A stretch of DNA of 64,000 bases from Epiperipatus broadwayi (Eukaryota > Onychophora > Udeonychophora > Euonychophora > Peripatidae): the NCBI GenBank assembly GCA_028023455.1, contig JAQFVV010006632.1, forward strand, positions 471,487 through 535,486. Direction: 5' to 3'. Numbering within the stretch: position 1 is the stretch's first letter; each line of letters starts with the position of its first letter. Both the position numbers and the translations under genes were made by a program. Shown piece by piece: positions 9,990 to 21,234 of the stretch. Below the pieces are notes generated by a model. That model did not search any database, was not told the DNA's origin, and saw only the letters and a program-made list of their open reading frames with translations.

Positions 9990-11030
9990 TTATTGTGATT
10001 TCTCTCTTCATGAAGAATCTTAACATTTTCAAAATCAAACACATTTATATTTACATGTCCTTTCATGATCCAGAAAACTGAAGCAGTCATTAAATCATTA
10101 TTAATTTCATTTTTATATGCTTGTATAACAATTAATGCTCCTTTAATCTTTTCTCTATACTGAACCTTAATTCATCTACATATGATAATATACATCCACA
10201 AAAAATTTGATAAACGACATTACTTTCTTACTTGACAGATATGACACTTTTAGAATTATTCACTAACTTATTAACATTATTTGTAACACAAAATAAAACA
10301 TTAAACACATCCTTACATATATCTTTTAAAAATTTCATTTGAGTATTTGAAATATACAAATAAATATCCATTTTTATTATCAATCTTCAACTTCTTTAAA
10401 TCACTATAACTCTTTTTAATATGATGTAAAGTATTATTAATTTGTTCAATCTTACAACAAACATCAAACAATTCCTTGTCAAATATCTCAATGCTTTTTA
10501 ATTTTTCACATTCATAACAACATAATTTTTCATTACAAAATAAAAAAGACCTAAAACTTGCCATCTTATGCATAATTGGTACTTTTGATTTAAAATTTAC
10601 ATATCCTCTTTTTTGCAATGGTTCGATTATTAATTTATAACTTAACATACTTATCTCTTGTAATAAATAAATCCAAATACTTAGTACTTTTGTCCTGTTC
10701 TTTTTTAATAATACATTTCAGGCCATTCAAATCATTTAACTTCTCTATAGACAAAATTATAATATTGGTTTGTCCTCAAACAAAAACATCATCCACTTAA
10801 CTTTTGTAAATTTTAATATCTTTAAAAGTACACATACCTAAAACTTTACTTTCATATGTAGATAAAACAAAATTGCAAACTTGTGCAACAACCAGAAGAC
10901 CTATAGGCTAACTTTTAGACATTTTATAATAACCACCTTCAAAAAAAAGAGCGATGATATGTTCAAAAAATTTTAAAGAATCAATAACTAATTTCATAAC
11001 ATATTTACAAACCAATCCACTTTATGTGTT
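9990..11030 (-). pseudogene. Penelope-like element fragment (RT end, linker, GIY-YIG start)
   Basis: Read on the minus strand, broken frames follow the order of a PLE protein. Near 10786-10800 the RT catalytic region reads Y-K-x-stop-V-D-D-V-F-V (family: Y-K-R-Y-V-D-D-V-F), followed by a Y-L-D-L-F-I-T-R segment (family: F-L-D-L-x-I-x-R). An open 111-codon linker (10313-10648) contains K-M-A-S-F-R-S-F-L. A degenerate endonuclease start near 10150-10215 resembles I-F-C-G-C-x-L-S-Y-V. The linker and endonuclease resemble the copies at 25965-27815 but are more diverged. Several stops make it non-functional. PLEs are retroelements encoding an RT plus a GIY-YIG endonuclease; that function is family knowledge. 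Confidence 0.7.
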
Positions 11031-11478
11031 TATTAAACTTTCATACAATATTTTATAAGTAATCTTGTAATTTAGTATGTACACTTCCGAATTATTAAAT
11101 TTTTAACGAATATGATTATTGAAATTTTATTGAAACTGAAGTATATAATTTAATTTCAGATGTAAATAAATACATAAATGTTATTAAATAAATAGAAATG
11201 AGATTCCTCTTAATAGAATATTACTACTTTAGGTATAACAAAAAATTGCTTATATTAATACAAAATTATAAAATCTATATAAAGTATTTGCAGTTTTAAA
11301 ACCGCAAATAATAATGAACTATTTAAATTATTTAAAATAAACATAAAAAGCTGAAAAAATATAATAAATTATTATACGTTCTGTGTAATGTTTTGAGTAA
11401 ATAACTGCCTTCAGATCTGTGTTTAATACTAGAGATCAATTATGCAATTTGGTGTGATGTGATGCACTATAGCTTCTA
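11031..11478. other. Unassigned AT-rich region
   Basis: Nothing supported beyond AT-rich text; possibly the 5' part of the preceding PLE fragment decayed past recognition. Confidence 0.4.
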
Positions 11479-11935
11479 TTGTCTCAGAGTCAGGAATCTC
11501 TCGGCCACTATGTCCAGAAAAACCTGTTAGCCATCTTACTTTCCCTTTCCATTTACTACCTAAGTTTTCCCATATCCTTCTCTATCCTGCTCCATCCCAT
11601 TTCCACAACATCATCTTTGTCAACTCTATGCCCTTTAAATCTAGATTCACCTTACCTTTACCAAACCTAGCATAAAAACCTAAAAACCACTTTCTATATA
11701 ATCACTTTGTTTATACTTGTTCTACCACAACTCCATTTTTGTACCCTTTCTGCTTATAAGCATTTACATTCAATTAACAGATACCTAATATTTTCTATGC
11801 CTTTTTTACATAACTTGCAGGCTAAATCACCAGTATCTTTCCATTTGTGTGGATATTCCCTCGTTGCTAACGATCCTGTTTAAGCCTTAAATTGTAGACT
11901 ACTTTCTTTGCTATTATCATAGGAGGTGGTTAAGG
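11479..11935 (-). pseudogene. LINE C-terminal zinc-knuckle fragment
   Basis: On the minus strand one frame reads S-L-A-T-R-E-Y-P-H-K-W, then D-L-A-C-K-L-C-K-K-G-I-E-N-I-R-Y-L-L-I-E-C. This is the C-x2-C...(H)...C cluster found near the C terminus of several LINE clades, with the usual His replaced by Tyr. The frame breaks soon after. The sequence differs from both the RTE copy at 28 kb and the LINE at 37 kb, so it represents a third LINE family. Function is family knowledge (nucleic-acid binding knuckle in the ORF2 C-terminal region); this copy is dead. Confidence 0.55.
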
Positions 11936-12060
11936 CTCTCCTTATAAACTGGGAAAGGGCAGAGACCTTTATTGGTAAAAGGAGGTTGCCTTGACAACAG
12001 ATTGAAATTGTTGATAGTTATTCATATTGGGATTATGTAACTGTTATCTGGCTTTTAATG
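11925..12060 (-). repeat. Dispersed repeat copy (family of 27.9-28.2 and 31.5 kb)
   Basis: The minus strand matches the repeat interrupted by the RTE LINE at 28.2-31.5 kb. Shared landmarks are AATCCCAATATG, CTGTTGTCAAGGCAACCTCC and CAATAAAGG. Other copies are at 57041-57135 (plus) and 62215-62300 (plus). No coding content. The element type is unknown. The stretch 12061-12289 is unassigned. Confidence 0.6.
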
Positions 12061-12289
12061 ATTAACATTAATGGCTAGAGTAATATATTATTTGATTATT
12101 TCTAAGACATATTTATTGCTTAAATATTAAATCGAACTCTCTTACTGCTCTGAGTTGTTTATTGTTGCTATAAAAGGAGGGAATAAAAAATCAAAGAACT
12201 TGTATCAAATTCACAGTCAAAAAAGTTTAAGAAAAAGATCTTAGTTTCACTAATGGAATAGAACATTCGTTTTTAATTATCAGTGTACT

Positions 12290-12625
12290 GGTAAACAGAG
12301 CAAAACTCTCCATACAGTAGTGCCACCTGTGCTAAACAGAGTAATCAATGGATGCCAGAAGGCTTGTGCATAAAATCCCTATCTAGTGCCTACTCATCCA
12401 ATATCCCCAGACTAGTTTCTGGATTGTGGCCTTCATCAATGAGGAGATTTAGATCTGAGAGCACTGCATCTAGATCTAGGGATATTGGATGAGTAGGCAT
12501 TAGATAGGGATTTTATGCACAAGCCTTCTGGCATCCATTGATTACTCTGTTTAGCACAGGGTGGCACTACTGTATGGAGAGTTTTGCTCTGTTTATCAAC
12601 AATTAATGTGCTAGTATAGGAGATG
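12290..12625. mobile_element. Hammerhead-bearing foldback, main family, near-symmetric hairpin
   Basis: Two arms of about 120 bp (12295-12415 and 12478-12595) are almost perfect reverse complements, from GAGCAAAACTCTCCATACAG to CATCCAATATCCC, and from GGGATATTGGATGAG to TATGGAGAGTTTTGCTC. The loop holds a minus-strand hammerhead-like motif (12402-12450) with GAAACTAGTC retained but the first core base changed (TTGATGA instead of CTGATGA). Outer flanks keep the ATGTGATCATGAG terminal piece. The next 12626-12997 is unassigned AT-rich DNA. Confidence 0.7.
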
Positions 12626-12997
12626 TGATCATGAGATTATCAATGTACTGTTTTTGTATTTCAGGCACTCACATATTTAAGGACATGCTTCTTAAATAAA
12701 TACTTGTATGACTATTTCTACCGATTTATTATGGCAGAGTTTACCATATCATCTTTAGCCCAGACATAAACTTTAAATTTAATTAAGGGTTAATGTACTT
12801 GATTAAGCAAATGCAATCTTATGGTATCTTTAAACCAATTCCACTGTTCATTTCTTCCCATGACCAATGTCTTAGATGGGTTCAAAGCATAATAAAATAA
12901 TAATATTAAACATATAAATGATCAGACATTTATAAAGAAAAGGAACATGCATTATTTTAAAAATTGGATTTAGTCATGTCAAACCTGCTTTCAGTAC

Positions 12998-13660
12998 AAT
13001 GCTAACCATAATCATAGCTATACTGCAATATTCTTGATATTTAAGTATACTTTCTTATATTCAAATTCATTTTAATTTGTTGTGTAGTTATATAAATTTG
13101 ATTTGAAATCTTCTTAAAGAGACTGAGATAGGGGTGCTGGTATCTTTTTTATTTATAACAAATTGATCTTTGATTTTAGTCCAAGCCTCTTTAATTTTTC
13201 CATCTTTATCGTCCCTCTCAGTACAACAATTTTTGTTTTAGATAAATCGAATTTATGTCCAAGGTATTGTTATTGTTCTATGAAAATTGAGATAACTGCA
13301 GTGGGCCAAATTGTAGATAGATTGGCTTTTGATTCACTATAACATGTATATAGGCAATTGACTTGAATGCAAGAGATTTTATAAACTATTTGATGAGCAG
13401 ATTTGGTGAACAATTTATCTTACGAATTGTTTAGTAAATTACTTAAATCTGGGGTAGAATGACAGCTTATATTAAATTTCTCTGAACAATTTTTTTTAAT
13501 TTGCTAGGAAATTTTGTTACATATGCTATGCATATCCATTTTCTTAGCATCTTCAGGTTTAGACTGCAGTGGTTTTTTCATTTTGTTGTAAAATATATCG
13601 ATCTTACTATAAATTTTATTAATATTGTATCCCATATTTTGTAGATCCTATGTTGCTGTC
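12998..13660 (-). pseudogene. Penelope-like element 3' half, inverted partner
   Basis: This segment is the reverse complement of 14105-14815. Matching landmarks are ATTCATTTTAATTTGTTGTG here against CAACAAATTAAAATGAAT there, and GTATCCCATATTTTGTAGATCC here against CAAAATATGGGATACAATAT there. It therefore encodes, on the minus strand, the PLE linker and GIY-YIG region, heavily degraded. The two copies face away from each other around a centre containing RT sequence of the plus copy. The same head-to-head arrangement of PLE pieces recurs at 25965-27815 and 42711-43123. Confidence 0.65.
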
Positions 13661-13679
13661 GCCCGTGACATTATCATAT

Positions 13680-14815
13680 GCAATATGGATGGCCAATGGG
13701 TCTTGCATTCAGTAGCATTATATGTAGCCTATATTATCAAACATCGAAAATAAAAATTATTTCTAAATATACTCCCGACCTTCCAACATACTTCAGATGT
13801 GTAGATGGCACTACATTATGAGCAATTGACACTCAAATCATAGATATTCATCACGAATTGGAACAAGCATTTTTGTTAATCTGGACTATTGATAAAGAAG
13901 ATAAGAACCAAAGTATTCAATTCCTGGATCTTTATGTTCAAAGACAGCCACATTACTAAACTATAATATGATACTAAAACCATTAAATATAAGAAGCATG
14001 ATCCACCCCAAATCAAAATCACCCATGGCCCACAAATTTGCTGGGTTTAAAGGCTTCCTACATAGGAATGCAAAATTGTGTAAATTCGAAATTTATCAGA
14101 AAAGCAACATAATGCTATATTAAGGATTTACAAAATATGGGATACAATATTAATAAAATTTATAGTATGATCGATAAATTCTACAACAAAATAAAAAATC
14201 GCTGCAGTCTAAACCTGAAGATGCTAAGAAATGGATAATCTTATCATACGTACCAAAATTTTTTTAGCAAATTAAAAAGAATTTCTTCAGAGAAATTTAA
14301 TTTAAGCTTTCACACTCCCCCAGCTTTAAATAACTTACTGGACAATTCGAAAGATAAATTGTTTACCGAATCGGCTGATCAAATAGTTTTATAAAATCTC
14401 TAACACTCAAGCCAATTGCCAATGTGCCCATTATGGTGAATCAAAAGCCAATCTATCTACAAGATTGGGCCAGCATAACCATCTCTACAATAGAGCTAAA
14501 AGAAGTAACAAATCCTCCACAATTTTCATAAAACACAAACAATAACCTAGCCATAAGTTTTGTTTACCTAAAGCAAAAATTGTTTGCACTGAAAGGGAGG
14601 ATAAAAAGAAAAAAATTAACGAGACTTGGATCATATACAAAGATCAATTCACTATAAATAAAGATACCAGAACTATCTTTAAGAAATGGGCTCTCTAAGA
14701 TTTCAAATAAAATTTACGTAACTATACAACAAATTAAAATGAATTTGAATATAAGCAAGTATACTTAAATACCAATAATAGTAATGTAGTATAGTTATGC
14801 TTATGGTATGCATTG
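13680..14815 (+). pseudogene. Penelope-like element (RT core to GIY-YIG endonuclease), degraded
   Basis: Plus-strand frames in PLE order. At 13798-13809 the RT catalytic box reads C-V-D-G (from Y-V-D-D), followed by I-H-H-E-L-E-Q-A-F and Q-F-L-D-L-Y-V-Q-R near 13910-13945. A linker follows, containing Y-N-I-N-K-I-Y near 14145. A GIY-YIG-like segment lies at about 14385-14540: F-Y-K-I-S, then A-H-Y-G-E-S, then R-L-G-Q-H and N-R-A-K-R. The catalytic Tyr-Ile-Gly is H-Y-G here and multiple stops interrupt the frame. The endonuclease tail (Y-N-R-A-K-R-S-N-K) closely matches the minus-strand relic at 45700-46480, so both belong to one PLE family, distinct from the C-G-C-N-L-S-Y-V family at 26-27 kb. 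Confidence 0.7.
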
Positions 14816-14879
14816 CATGCTCAGCATGCATAAAGCCAATTTTTAAAATAACATTCTACTTTTCTTTGCAAATATTTTA

Positions 14880-15262
14880 ATAGAAGAGCAATACAGAGAC
14901 TTCAGACACTCAAAGAAGTATGGAGAGATGCATGTTGGGAGTAACAAGAAGAGATTGAAAACACAATATATAGGTAAGAGAACAAACAGGTGTTACTGAC
15001 CTTATTGAAAAAATTAAAAGACTGAAATGGAGTTGGGCTGGACATATTTCTGGAAGAGATGATAATAGGTGAACAATTGAAATCTTAAACTGGATTCCAA
15101 CAGATTGTAAAAGACCCAGAAAGAGACCTTATGTCTGATGGATGGATAAAATAAGAAAGTGTGCAGGGGTGATGTGGAAAAAAGAAGCTAAATATCAGAG
15201 AAGATGAATTGAACTTGGAGAGACCATCCTGCAGTGGATTGATAATGGTTGATGATGATTAT
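14880..15262 (+). pseudogene. RTE-type LINE 3' fragment
   Basis: Plus strand, matches 31105-31490 of the 28-kb RTE copy almost throughout: AGAGCAATACAGAGACTTCAG, M-E-R-C-M-L-G-V, K-R-L-K-W-S-W-A-G-H-I, C-K-R-P-R-K-R, ending TGATAATGGTTGATGATGAT. It is 5' truncated, typical of aborted target-primed reverse transcription. Several in-frame stops show it is dead. 15263-15544 is unassigned. Confidence 0.8.
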
Positions 15263-15544
15263 ATGTTTAAACTAACAAGTGCAAGGAAATAAGATAAGAT
15301 AAATGGATTACATAAAATAATAATAATAAACAGACCCTTGTAAACGAATATAGCCATTCCACCCCCTCCAAGTAAATAGAAAAAGTATATACTCTAGAAA
15401 TTAGTTTCATCCAGATATAGGACATGATATTCCATTTTTCTGCTTATTTGATACTTAATTCAAAACTTAATACTTTAACAAAGAGATAATAAAGATATTA
15501 ATCATTTTTATTAAACATTTATTAGATTAGAAATTATCAGCTTA

Positions 15545-16175
15545 TGTGAATAATAGTTCTGTAGTGTAAGTTTCACTACGCGACTCTCATACAAGGTTGG
15601 GACTGGTTTTTATCTGCTTTTAACATCTTGTTGAGGGATAAAGTCATAAATATTTGACCAAAGATACCAAAACAAAGTATGACCCTCAACACTCACATTT
15701 CATGCTGAACCAGCCCTCATCGTTTGGCCCAGATCACAATCTCTTACACATATTTTTATTATTGATTAGTATATCCAGATAACCAATAAGAACAGTTGAA
15801 TTGTTATATAAGTATCAAACCTACTGCCTTCATAATGTTGACACTTAATGGAAGTATATTAATAAATTTTTATTAGTCATTAATTAGGCTAGAGATTAGC
15901 CACTTAATGATTTCTTTAGTGTAATTTTCACTACAACATTTTCATGTAAGATAGGGACTTGTGGAGTGGTGTAATCATAAACATGTGACCAAAGATATGT
16001 CAAAAAATGTATGGAGAGTGGAGAAGATTGAAACTTGTACATTAAAATTGGAAGAGTTGCTATCTTTATATAAAATGAGCACTGTTTGTTTATATGTGTG
16101 GGAGATGGTGATCTGGACCAACTGATGAGTGCTGGTTCACTATGAAATACATACATTGGAGATTATTTATGTTTT
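15545..16175. repeat. Decayed hammerhead-like repeat pair (class seen at 45 kb)
   Basis: Two related units share GTGTAA-TTTCACTAC and a GGGACT landmark (near 15565 and 15917). Each also includes the sequence that forms the hammerhead-like motif at 45022-45070. Here it is present on the minus strand at about 15690-15750 (core changed to CGATGAG) and on the plus strand at about 16103-16150 (CTGATGA and GAAA retained, stem II damaged). Neither looks competent. The arrangement combines direct and inverted copies, as for the other hammerhead repeats here. The next 16176-16362 is unassigned. Confidence 0.45.
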
Positions 16176-16362
16176 TCACATTATGTTGTCATGTGGATCA
16201 GTTGTATAAGATGTATTGGATAGCTATAGGAGTTTAAAAGTCTGAATTTAAGTCCTTTATAATTATATATCTACTACAATAAATGCAATAATAGTTTCAG
16301 AACTTTTATAAAATTTCTGTTTTTGACAACTGAACTAATATAATTTATCAGCAACGTATGTA

Positions 16363-16930
16363 AATAACATTTGTCTAAGTCACATGTTGTTATTAAATAA
16401 GTAATAGTTGAAAGGTTGCTAGTCTTTCACATATGCCTACTGTTGTTTCTCAGACAGCCAATCATATTTTTAAACAGCGATCTTAAGAACGATTAGGCCT
16501 TGACACATGACAAAGATTTTGATAAGAAAAGGATGATACCAACCTTCTCTCTACTTAACTTTTTATATATATAAGCCAGTCTTAAGCATCTTGGCTTGAA
16601 AGCTTGAAGATATAAACATATTCATTTATTACTCACTGAGTTTTTAATTTATAATATTACAGTGCAAAATCTTAGATTTACTACACCACAATTTTTTAGA
16701 TGTTAATATAATTTATCAGCAATGTATGTAAATAACATTTGTCTAAATCGCATGTGGTATCATACTTTTCTTATCAAAATCTCTGTCATGTGTCAAGGCC
16801 TGATCGTCCTTAAGACTGCTGTTTAAAAATCTGATTGGCTGTCTGAGAAACAACGGTCGCATGTGAAAGACTATCAATCTTTCAATTATTACTAATTTAA
16901 TAACAACAAGCGATTTAGACAAATGTTAAA
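16363..16930. mobile_element. Inverted-repeat (MITE-like) element
   Basis: Arms of about 175 bp (16365-16545 and 16752-16930) are inverted. Landmarks include CATTTGTCTAAGTC at the left end and GATTTAGACAAATG at the right, CAGACAGCCAATCA against TGATTGGCTGTCTGAG, and GCCTTGACACATGACA against TGTCATGTGTCAAGGCC. A flank of about 40 bp (ATAATTTATCAGCAACGTATGTAAATAACATTTG) is repeated directly at 16341 and 16708, so the right half appears to be a second, internally deleted copy placed in tandem. No ORF. It could be a non-autonomous DNA transposon; the superfamily is not determined. 16931-17200 is unassigned. Confidence 0.55.
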
Positions 16931-17202
16931 ATGATTATATAAAGACTAAAGATTAACTCGATTGAAATTGGTTGAGATTTTAATTTATAGAAGTTGCAAG
17001 TAATAAAGTTGACTGGACGACAGATTAAAGATTCTTAGTATTGAATAAGTATTTATAAATTAATATAGAGTTGAGCAAAACCAGATTTAATATCTAAATA
17101 ATACATAGTTTCAATGAAATTTGAAACTTAAAATGACTATTTGTTAGTCTGCTTTCAAAACAAAATAGCTATAAATAAAATTGTTGAAGAATTTAATAAT
17201 AT

Positions 17203-17620
17203 CACATGATCGCCATTCTATATGCTCACACAAGCTACTTACACATAGGCAAAACTCTCCATACAGTAGTGCTACTCAGTGCAAACCAGAGCAACCAATG
17301 GATGCAGGAAGGTTTGTGCTTAAATTTACTATAGTGCCTACTCATCTAATATCCCCAGACTAGTTTCTAACTTGTGGCTTTCATCAGGGAGGAACCTTGG
17401 ATCTGAGAATACTCTGAACGGTTGCCTTAGATCCCAAGATCCAGATGCAGTGCTCTCAGATTTAGGGCTCTTCACTGATGAAGGCACAAGCTAGAAACTA
17501 GTCTGGATATATTGGATGAGTAGGCAATAGATAGAGATTTTATGCACAAACCTTCCTGAATCCATTTTTTACTCTGGCTTGCATTGAGTGGCACTACTCT
17601 ATGAAGAGTTTTGTCTCTGT
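17203..17620. mobile_element. Hammerhead-bearing foldback, main family, two motifs
   Basis: The left half is minus oriented (ATATCACATGATCGCC, AACTCTCCATACAGTAGTGC, ACTCATCTAATATCCCCAG) and the right half plus oriented (TTGGATGAGTAGGC, GCACTACTCTATG). A minus-strand motif (17348-17395) keeps CTGATGA and GAAACTAGTC but has weak stem II. A plus-strand motif (17463-17511) keeps CTGATGA (17474-17480) and GTC with a one-base-shorter stem II (AGGCACAAGCT). Both are plausible decayed hammerheads. Confidence 0.6.
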
Positions 17621-17679
17621 GAATTTAATAATAATAAATACAATATAAAATTTACAAGAATGGAATTTGATTTAAAATA

Positions 17680-18480
17680 AAGTATATAGAGAGAGATTAA
17701 GATAGATAAAGATAATACAATTATAGTAAAACATTTCATTAAAGATGATAAATTAAGTTAAGATAATTTCTATAGATTCACAAAAGGCATGGATACAAAA
17801 ATGGCAGTTATTAAAAATGTTAAACATAAAAATGGTAGATATACACTGAAATATAGCTACTTTACAAAAAGAAAAATTTCTTGAGTTATATACTAATTAT
17901 GGATATAACTCTAAGAGTATTTGAAGATTTTTTTTTTTTAATTATAAACAACCTAATTAATCGTAATTGTATCATATCTAAAAATAATTTAAAAAATGGG
18001 TAAAACTCCCATTTTCCTAAAATTGATCAAAGATTACTAAAAAATATAAATTATATAAATAAAAGCATTAACATAAAATGGTCAAATAGTAAAAATCTTG
18101 ACAAATTAATAGGTAATTATAAAATAAAAGATGATATGAAATAGAAAAAGGAAATTATATATATAATTACTTGTGGAAGTTGCTGCCTGGTTTGTTATGG
18201 ACACAGAGGAAAACAAATAGCTGAAAGAGCATAAGAAATAATAATGCTATTAGTAGAAGAGATAATAGATCTGCCATACATAATCATTATTTAAAATACA
18301 GACATAAAAAAAGAGTTAAAAATATAAGTCCTTTAGATTATATTAAAGAAACTAATAGAAGAAAGATTTATGAAACCAATTACATTAATTATAACAAAAA
18401 TAATTGTATGAATCTATATAAAACATCAATTAATTTGACTAATAATTGGCTAATGATAAATGAATGAAAGGTTATGTAAT
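17680..18480 (+). pseudogene. Penelope-like element endonuclease region, degraded
   Basis: The strongest segment is at 18158-18235, reading I-Y-I-I-T-C-G-S-C-C-L-V-C-Y-G-H then G-K-Q-I-A-E-R-A before a stop. This is the PLE GIY-YIG signature (family: I-Y-K-I-x-C-G-x-C...Y-Y-G-Q-T-G-R-x-I...R). After a frame change, the next part reads N-N-A-I-S-R-R-D-N-R-S-A-I-H-N-H-Y. The preceding linker contains L-D-K-L-I-G-N-Y-K-I-K near 18105. It belongs to a third PLE family in the window, different from the 14-kb and 26-kb ones. Frameshifts and stops make it inactive. Confidence 0.7.
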
Positions 18481-18779
18481 ATATATTTACACAGGAATTT
18501 TTTGTATGTCTTAAAAATATTATACGGTTTTAATGGGTTATAGTTAATTTTATAAAAAAAAAAAAAAGATAGATGTCGCTATGTATGCAATGTAGACTGT
18601 AATTGTAAATTAGTTAAAGCACATTGAAAACGGCAAAAATTAATATTTGCTGAAAAGAGCTTTTTTTGTGTATGATTTTTATTATATATATTATTGCTGT
18701 TATATGAAGTTATATATTATATCATTGATTTTTTTTAAATATATGTTAAGCAGAATAATGGATTAAGTTTCTTTCCATT
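18481..18779. other. Spacer between opposed PLE fragments
   Basis: AT-rich, no coding signal. It lies between the plus-strand endonuclease relic and a minus-strand RT relic. Confidence 0.4.
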
Positions 18780-19435
18780 TTTGATGATATACTTTTTATT
18801 TAACTTTTTTTTTGCAATATTTCTTTTCCTACACAATTTATTAATATTTTTATTGGATAATCATATTTCATTGAGTGATCTATATTATCTATTTCTTCTT
18901 CAAATATGTTTTTCTCTGAACATAAATTAATTGCCCGTATTATTCTATTATTAAAAAGGTTTGTTTTATGTACATAGTTTAAATCAGATTACTAATTAAT
19001 TAATAATCCATGAAATGTAGTTTTTCTATATACAATTGTCTCAATATTTACTCGGTAATTCTTTATTATCTTTTTAATTTTAATATCCATGTAATTAATT
19101 GAATTACTTATGTCTCTCTCTCTTTGAAAATTGAATCTTTTCATCTACGAAATTAATATATTTTTAAACAATTTCAAACTTCCTTTTATTACCTTTAGAC
19201 ATCAAAAAGTATACTATCATAAACATATCTTATATGGGATTTATATTTATATTTAGTAGTATAAAAATATGTTTGTTCAAAATTGTTCATATATAATGAT
19301 GGTAACAATTCATTAAACAATTACCCATATTTAGATCTTTACATTTCTCATAGTATCTTTCATTATATACACCTATAACATCCTTGCAACAGGTGTTTAA
19401 AATCTCATATAATTGATTACTTTCTATCCTAATAT
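18780..19435 (-). pseudogene. Penelope-like RT C-terminal region, degraded
   Basis: On the minus strand broken frames resemble the RT segment after the catalytic box in PLEs: I-Q-F-S near 19130, Y-M-D-I-K-I-K near 19090, an E-T-I-V-Y-R-K-T-T-F-H-G-L segment near 19020, and R-I-I-R-A-I-N-L-C-S-E near 18930 followed by D-Y-P-I-K-I-L-I. Family members commonly have Y-R-K-x-T-F-T-G-L and I-C-S in these places. The upstream part (19287-19430) contains C-C-K-D-V-I and G-N-C-L, which may be the decayed G-x-P-M-G/S-P-L-S stretch. It is probably the RT of the same element family as 17680-18480, now facing it. Inactive. Confidence 0.55.
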
Positions 19436-19436
19436 C

Positions 19437-20270
19437 ACCAAACATCACATGATCACCTGTTATTAAAAGAGGCAAAACTCTCCAGACAGTTGTGCCGCTC
19501 AGATGCCAACCAGAGTAATCAATAGATACCATAAGGCTTGTGCATAAAATCCCTATCTGGTGCCTACTTGTGGCCTTTATCAGTGGAGAGCTTCAGATCT
19601 GAGAGCACTGCACCTAGATCTTAGGATCAAATGCAACCCTCCAGCATATGACTATATAAGCTATTGAGCTTAGATTGAAAATATTATTGTTTTCAATTTT
19701 ATTTTGATAGTTTTGTAGTTATGTAAAGATAAAAGGTGGCTGCTGGAGGGTTGCATTAGATTTTAAGATCTAGGTGCAAAGCTCTTCACTGATGAAGGCC
19801 ACAAGCCAGAAACTAGTCTAGGGATGTTGGATGAGTAGGCACTAGATAGGGATTTTATGCACAAGCCTTCTGGCATCCATTGATTACTCTGGTTAGCACT
19901 AAATGGCACTACTGTATGGAGAGTTTTGTCTGTTTTAATAACAGTAATGTGCTAGCATAAAAAATAGTAATCATGTGATCCTGACTAATAGGATAGTGGT
20001 GGCTATGGTTGTTAAAGATCCAAAGACACAAAAATGTATGGCTACTGAACTAGGTTCGTACTCATATGACTATATAAGCTATTGAGCTTAGATTCAAAAT
20101 ATTATTGTGATTTCAATTTTATTCTCATAATTTTGTAGCTATGTAGAAGTAAAAGGTGGCTGCTGGAGGGTTTCATTAGGTCTTAAGATATAGATGCAGT
20201 GCTCTCAGATCCATTGCTCCTCACTGACGAAGGCCACAAGCCAGAAACTAATCTGGGGATATATTGTACC
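19437..20270. mobile_element. Composite of hammerhead-bearing units: one inverted, two tandem
   Basis: The left portion (19437-19645) is minus oriented (AACATCACATGATCACC through CAACCCTCCAGC). It switches at CATATGACTATATAAGC to a plus unit (19648-19975) that ends with GTATGGAGAGTTTTG and ATAGTAATCATGTGATC. A second plus unit starts directly (CCTGACTAATAGGATAGTGG at about 19980) and stops just after its hammerhead near 20264. The two plus hammerheads are 435 bp apart, so this is a true head-to-tail tandem pair, like the 465-bp spacing of ends at 3.6-4.1 kb. Both units carry CTATATAAG. Confidence 0.7.
19781..19827 (+). ncRNA. Hammerhead ribozyme-like motif (main family)
   Basis: CTGATGA at 19789-19795, stem II AGGC-CACAA-GCCA, GAAAC at 19809-19813, two-base loop TA, and GTC at 19816-19818. 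Stem I pairs CTTCA with TAGGG only partly (A-U at the base and weak pairs after it). The core is intact, so this is a candidate for activity if stem I tolerates the mismatch. A second motif at 20215-20264 in the neighbouring unit has ATC in place of GTC. Confidence 0.55.
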
Positions 20271-21234
20271 AGTCAAAACATGTTTATCCATCTAACATGA
20301 GCTGGAACTCACAAAATGTACTTCAAACCCAATCAAGCCTGAGATTTAGGTCAAGGACCCGCCTGAATTCGAACCCACTCTCTAAGCCCCAGATCAAACA
20401 CCTAATGAATAACATAATAGTGATGGCACATGAGAATTAATTTTAATCTGGCCCACTAGCAAAGCATGAGAAGACAATGAGACCTCTATTAACTATGGCT
20501 AAACTAAAATATATACACATGGCTGTATTTGTGGAAGTGGAGAAAAAGGAATTCGAACTATTCAAACAAGTTAGACAATAAAATATAGTTTAATATAATG
20601 ACAAATTATTATACATTATGACTTAGTTAATTGCATACATTAGTATGTGGGTGAATGAGCAAGCTGTCTACCAAACAATAGATAATTATATATTGTCATT
20701 CATGCTATTATTTCTCATATGCTCTTTTATTAATTAAATAAAGAGATATACATTGACACACATCTTTGGTGGGTACAGTATTAAAATTCCAATCAATTAT
20801 TAGAAGAATACATAAAATTTCTATTAACACTTTGATTTACAGTTCTGAAACATGGTGACTAACATATGATTTCAGGGAGCATTCCGAGATTCATTATATA
20901 TATATATGAAAAAACTATTTTCATGCCATTACGGTCATGAAAATAAGTAAAACACATTTGAAAATTACATATTTGATTATATGATCAAATACTTAATGAA
21001 AATTCTTTTAATGAGGGCTGGTAAGAAGACCACTTTATTTTCCCTGAAGCAAATACTCTTAAATATAGAAATAAGTTACAATGGTGGGATTGTATAAGAT
21101 TGAAATAAATTGAATTAATAAAACTAGTAATAGTTGGCATTTATATATTTTTGAGCAGAGTGTAATTTTAATATTATTACAGCACATAATAGCTAAAAAA
21201 TAACTAAGAGGAAATGGTCGTGCTTCTGGATGAG
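20271..21234. other. Unassigned region
   Basis: Contains GAATTCGAACCCACTC near 20366, a box-B-like string on the minus strand that could be the remains of a tRNA-derived repeat, and otherwise AT-rich DNA with no supported gene. Confidence 0.35.
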
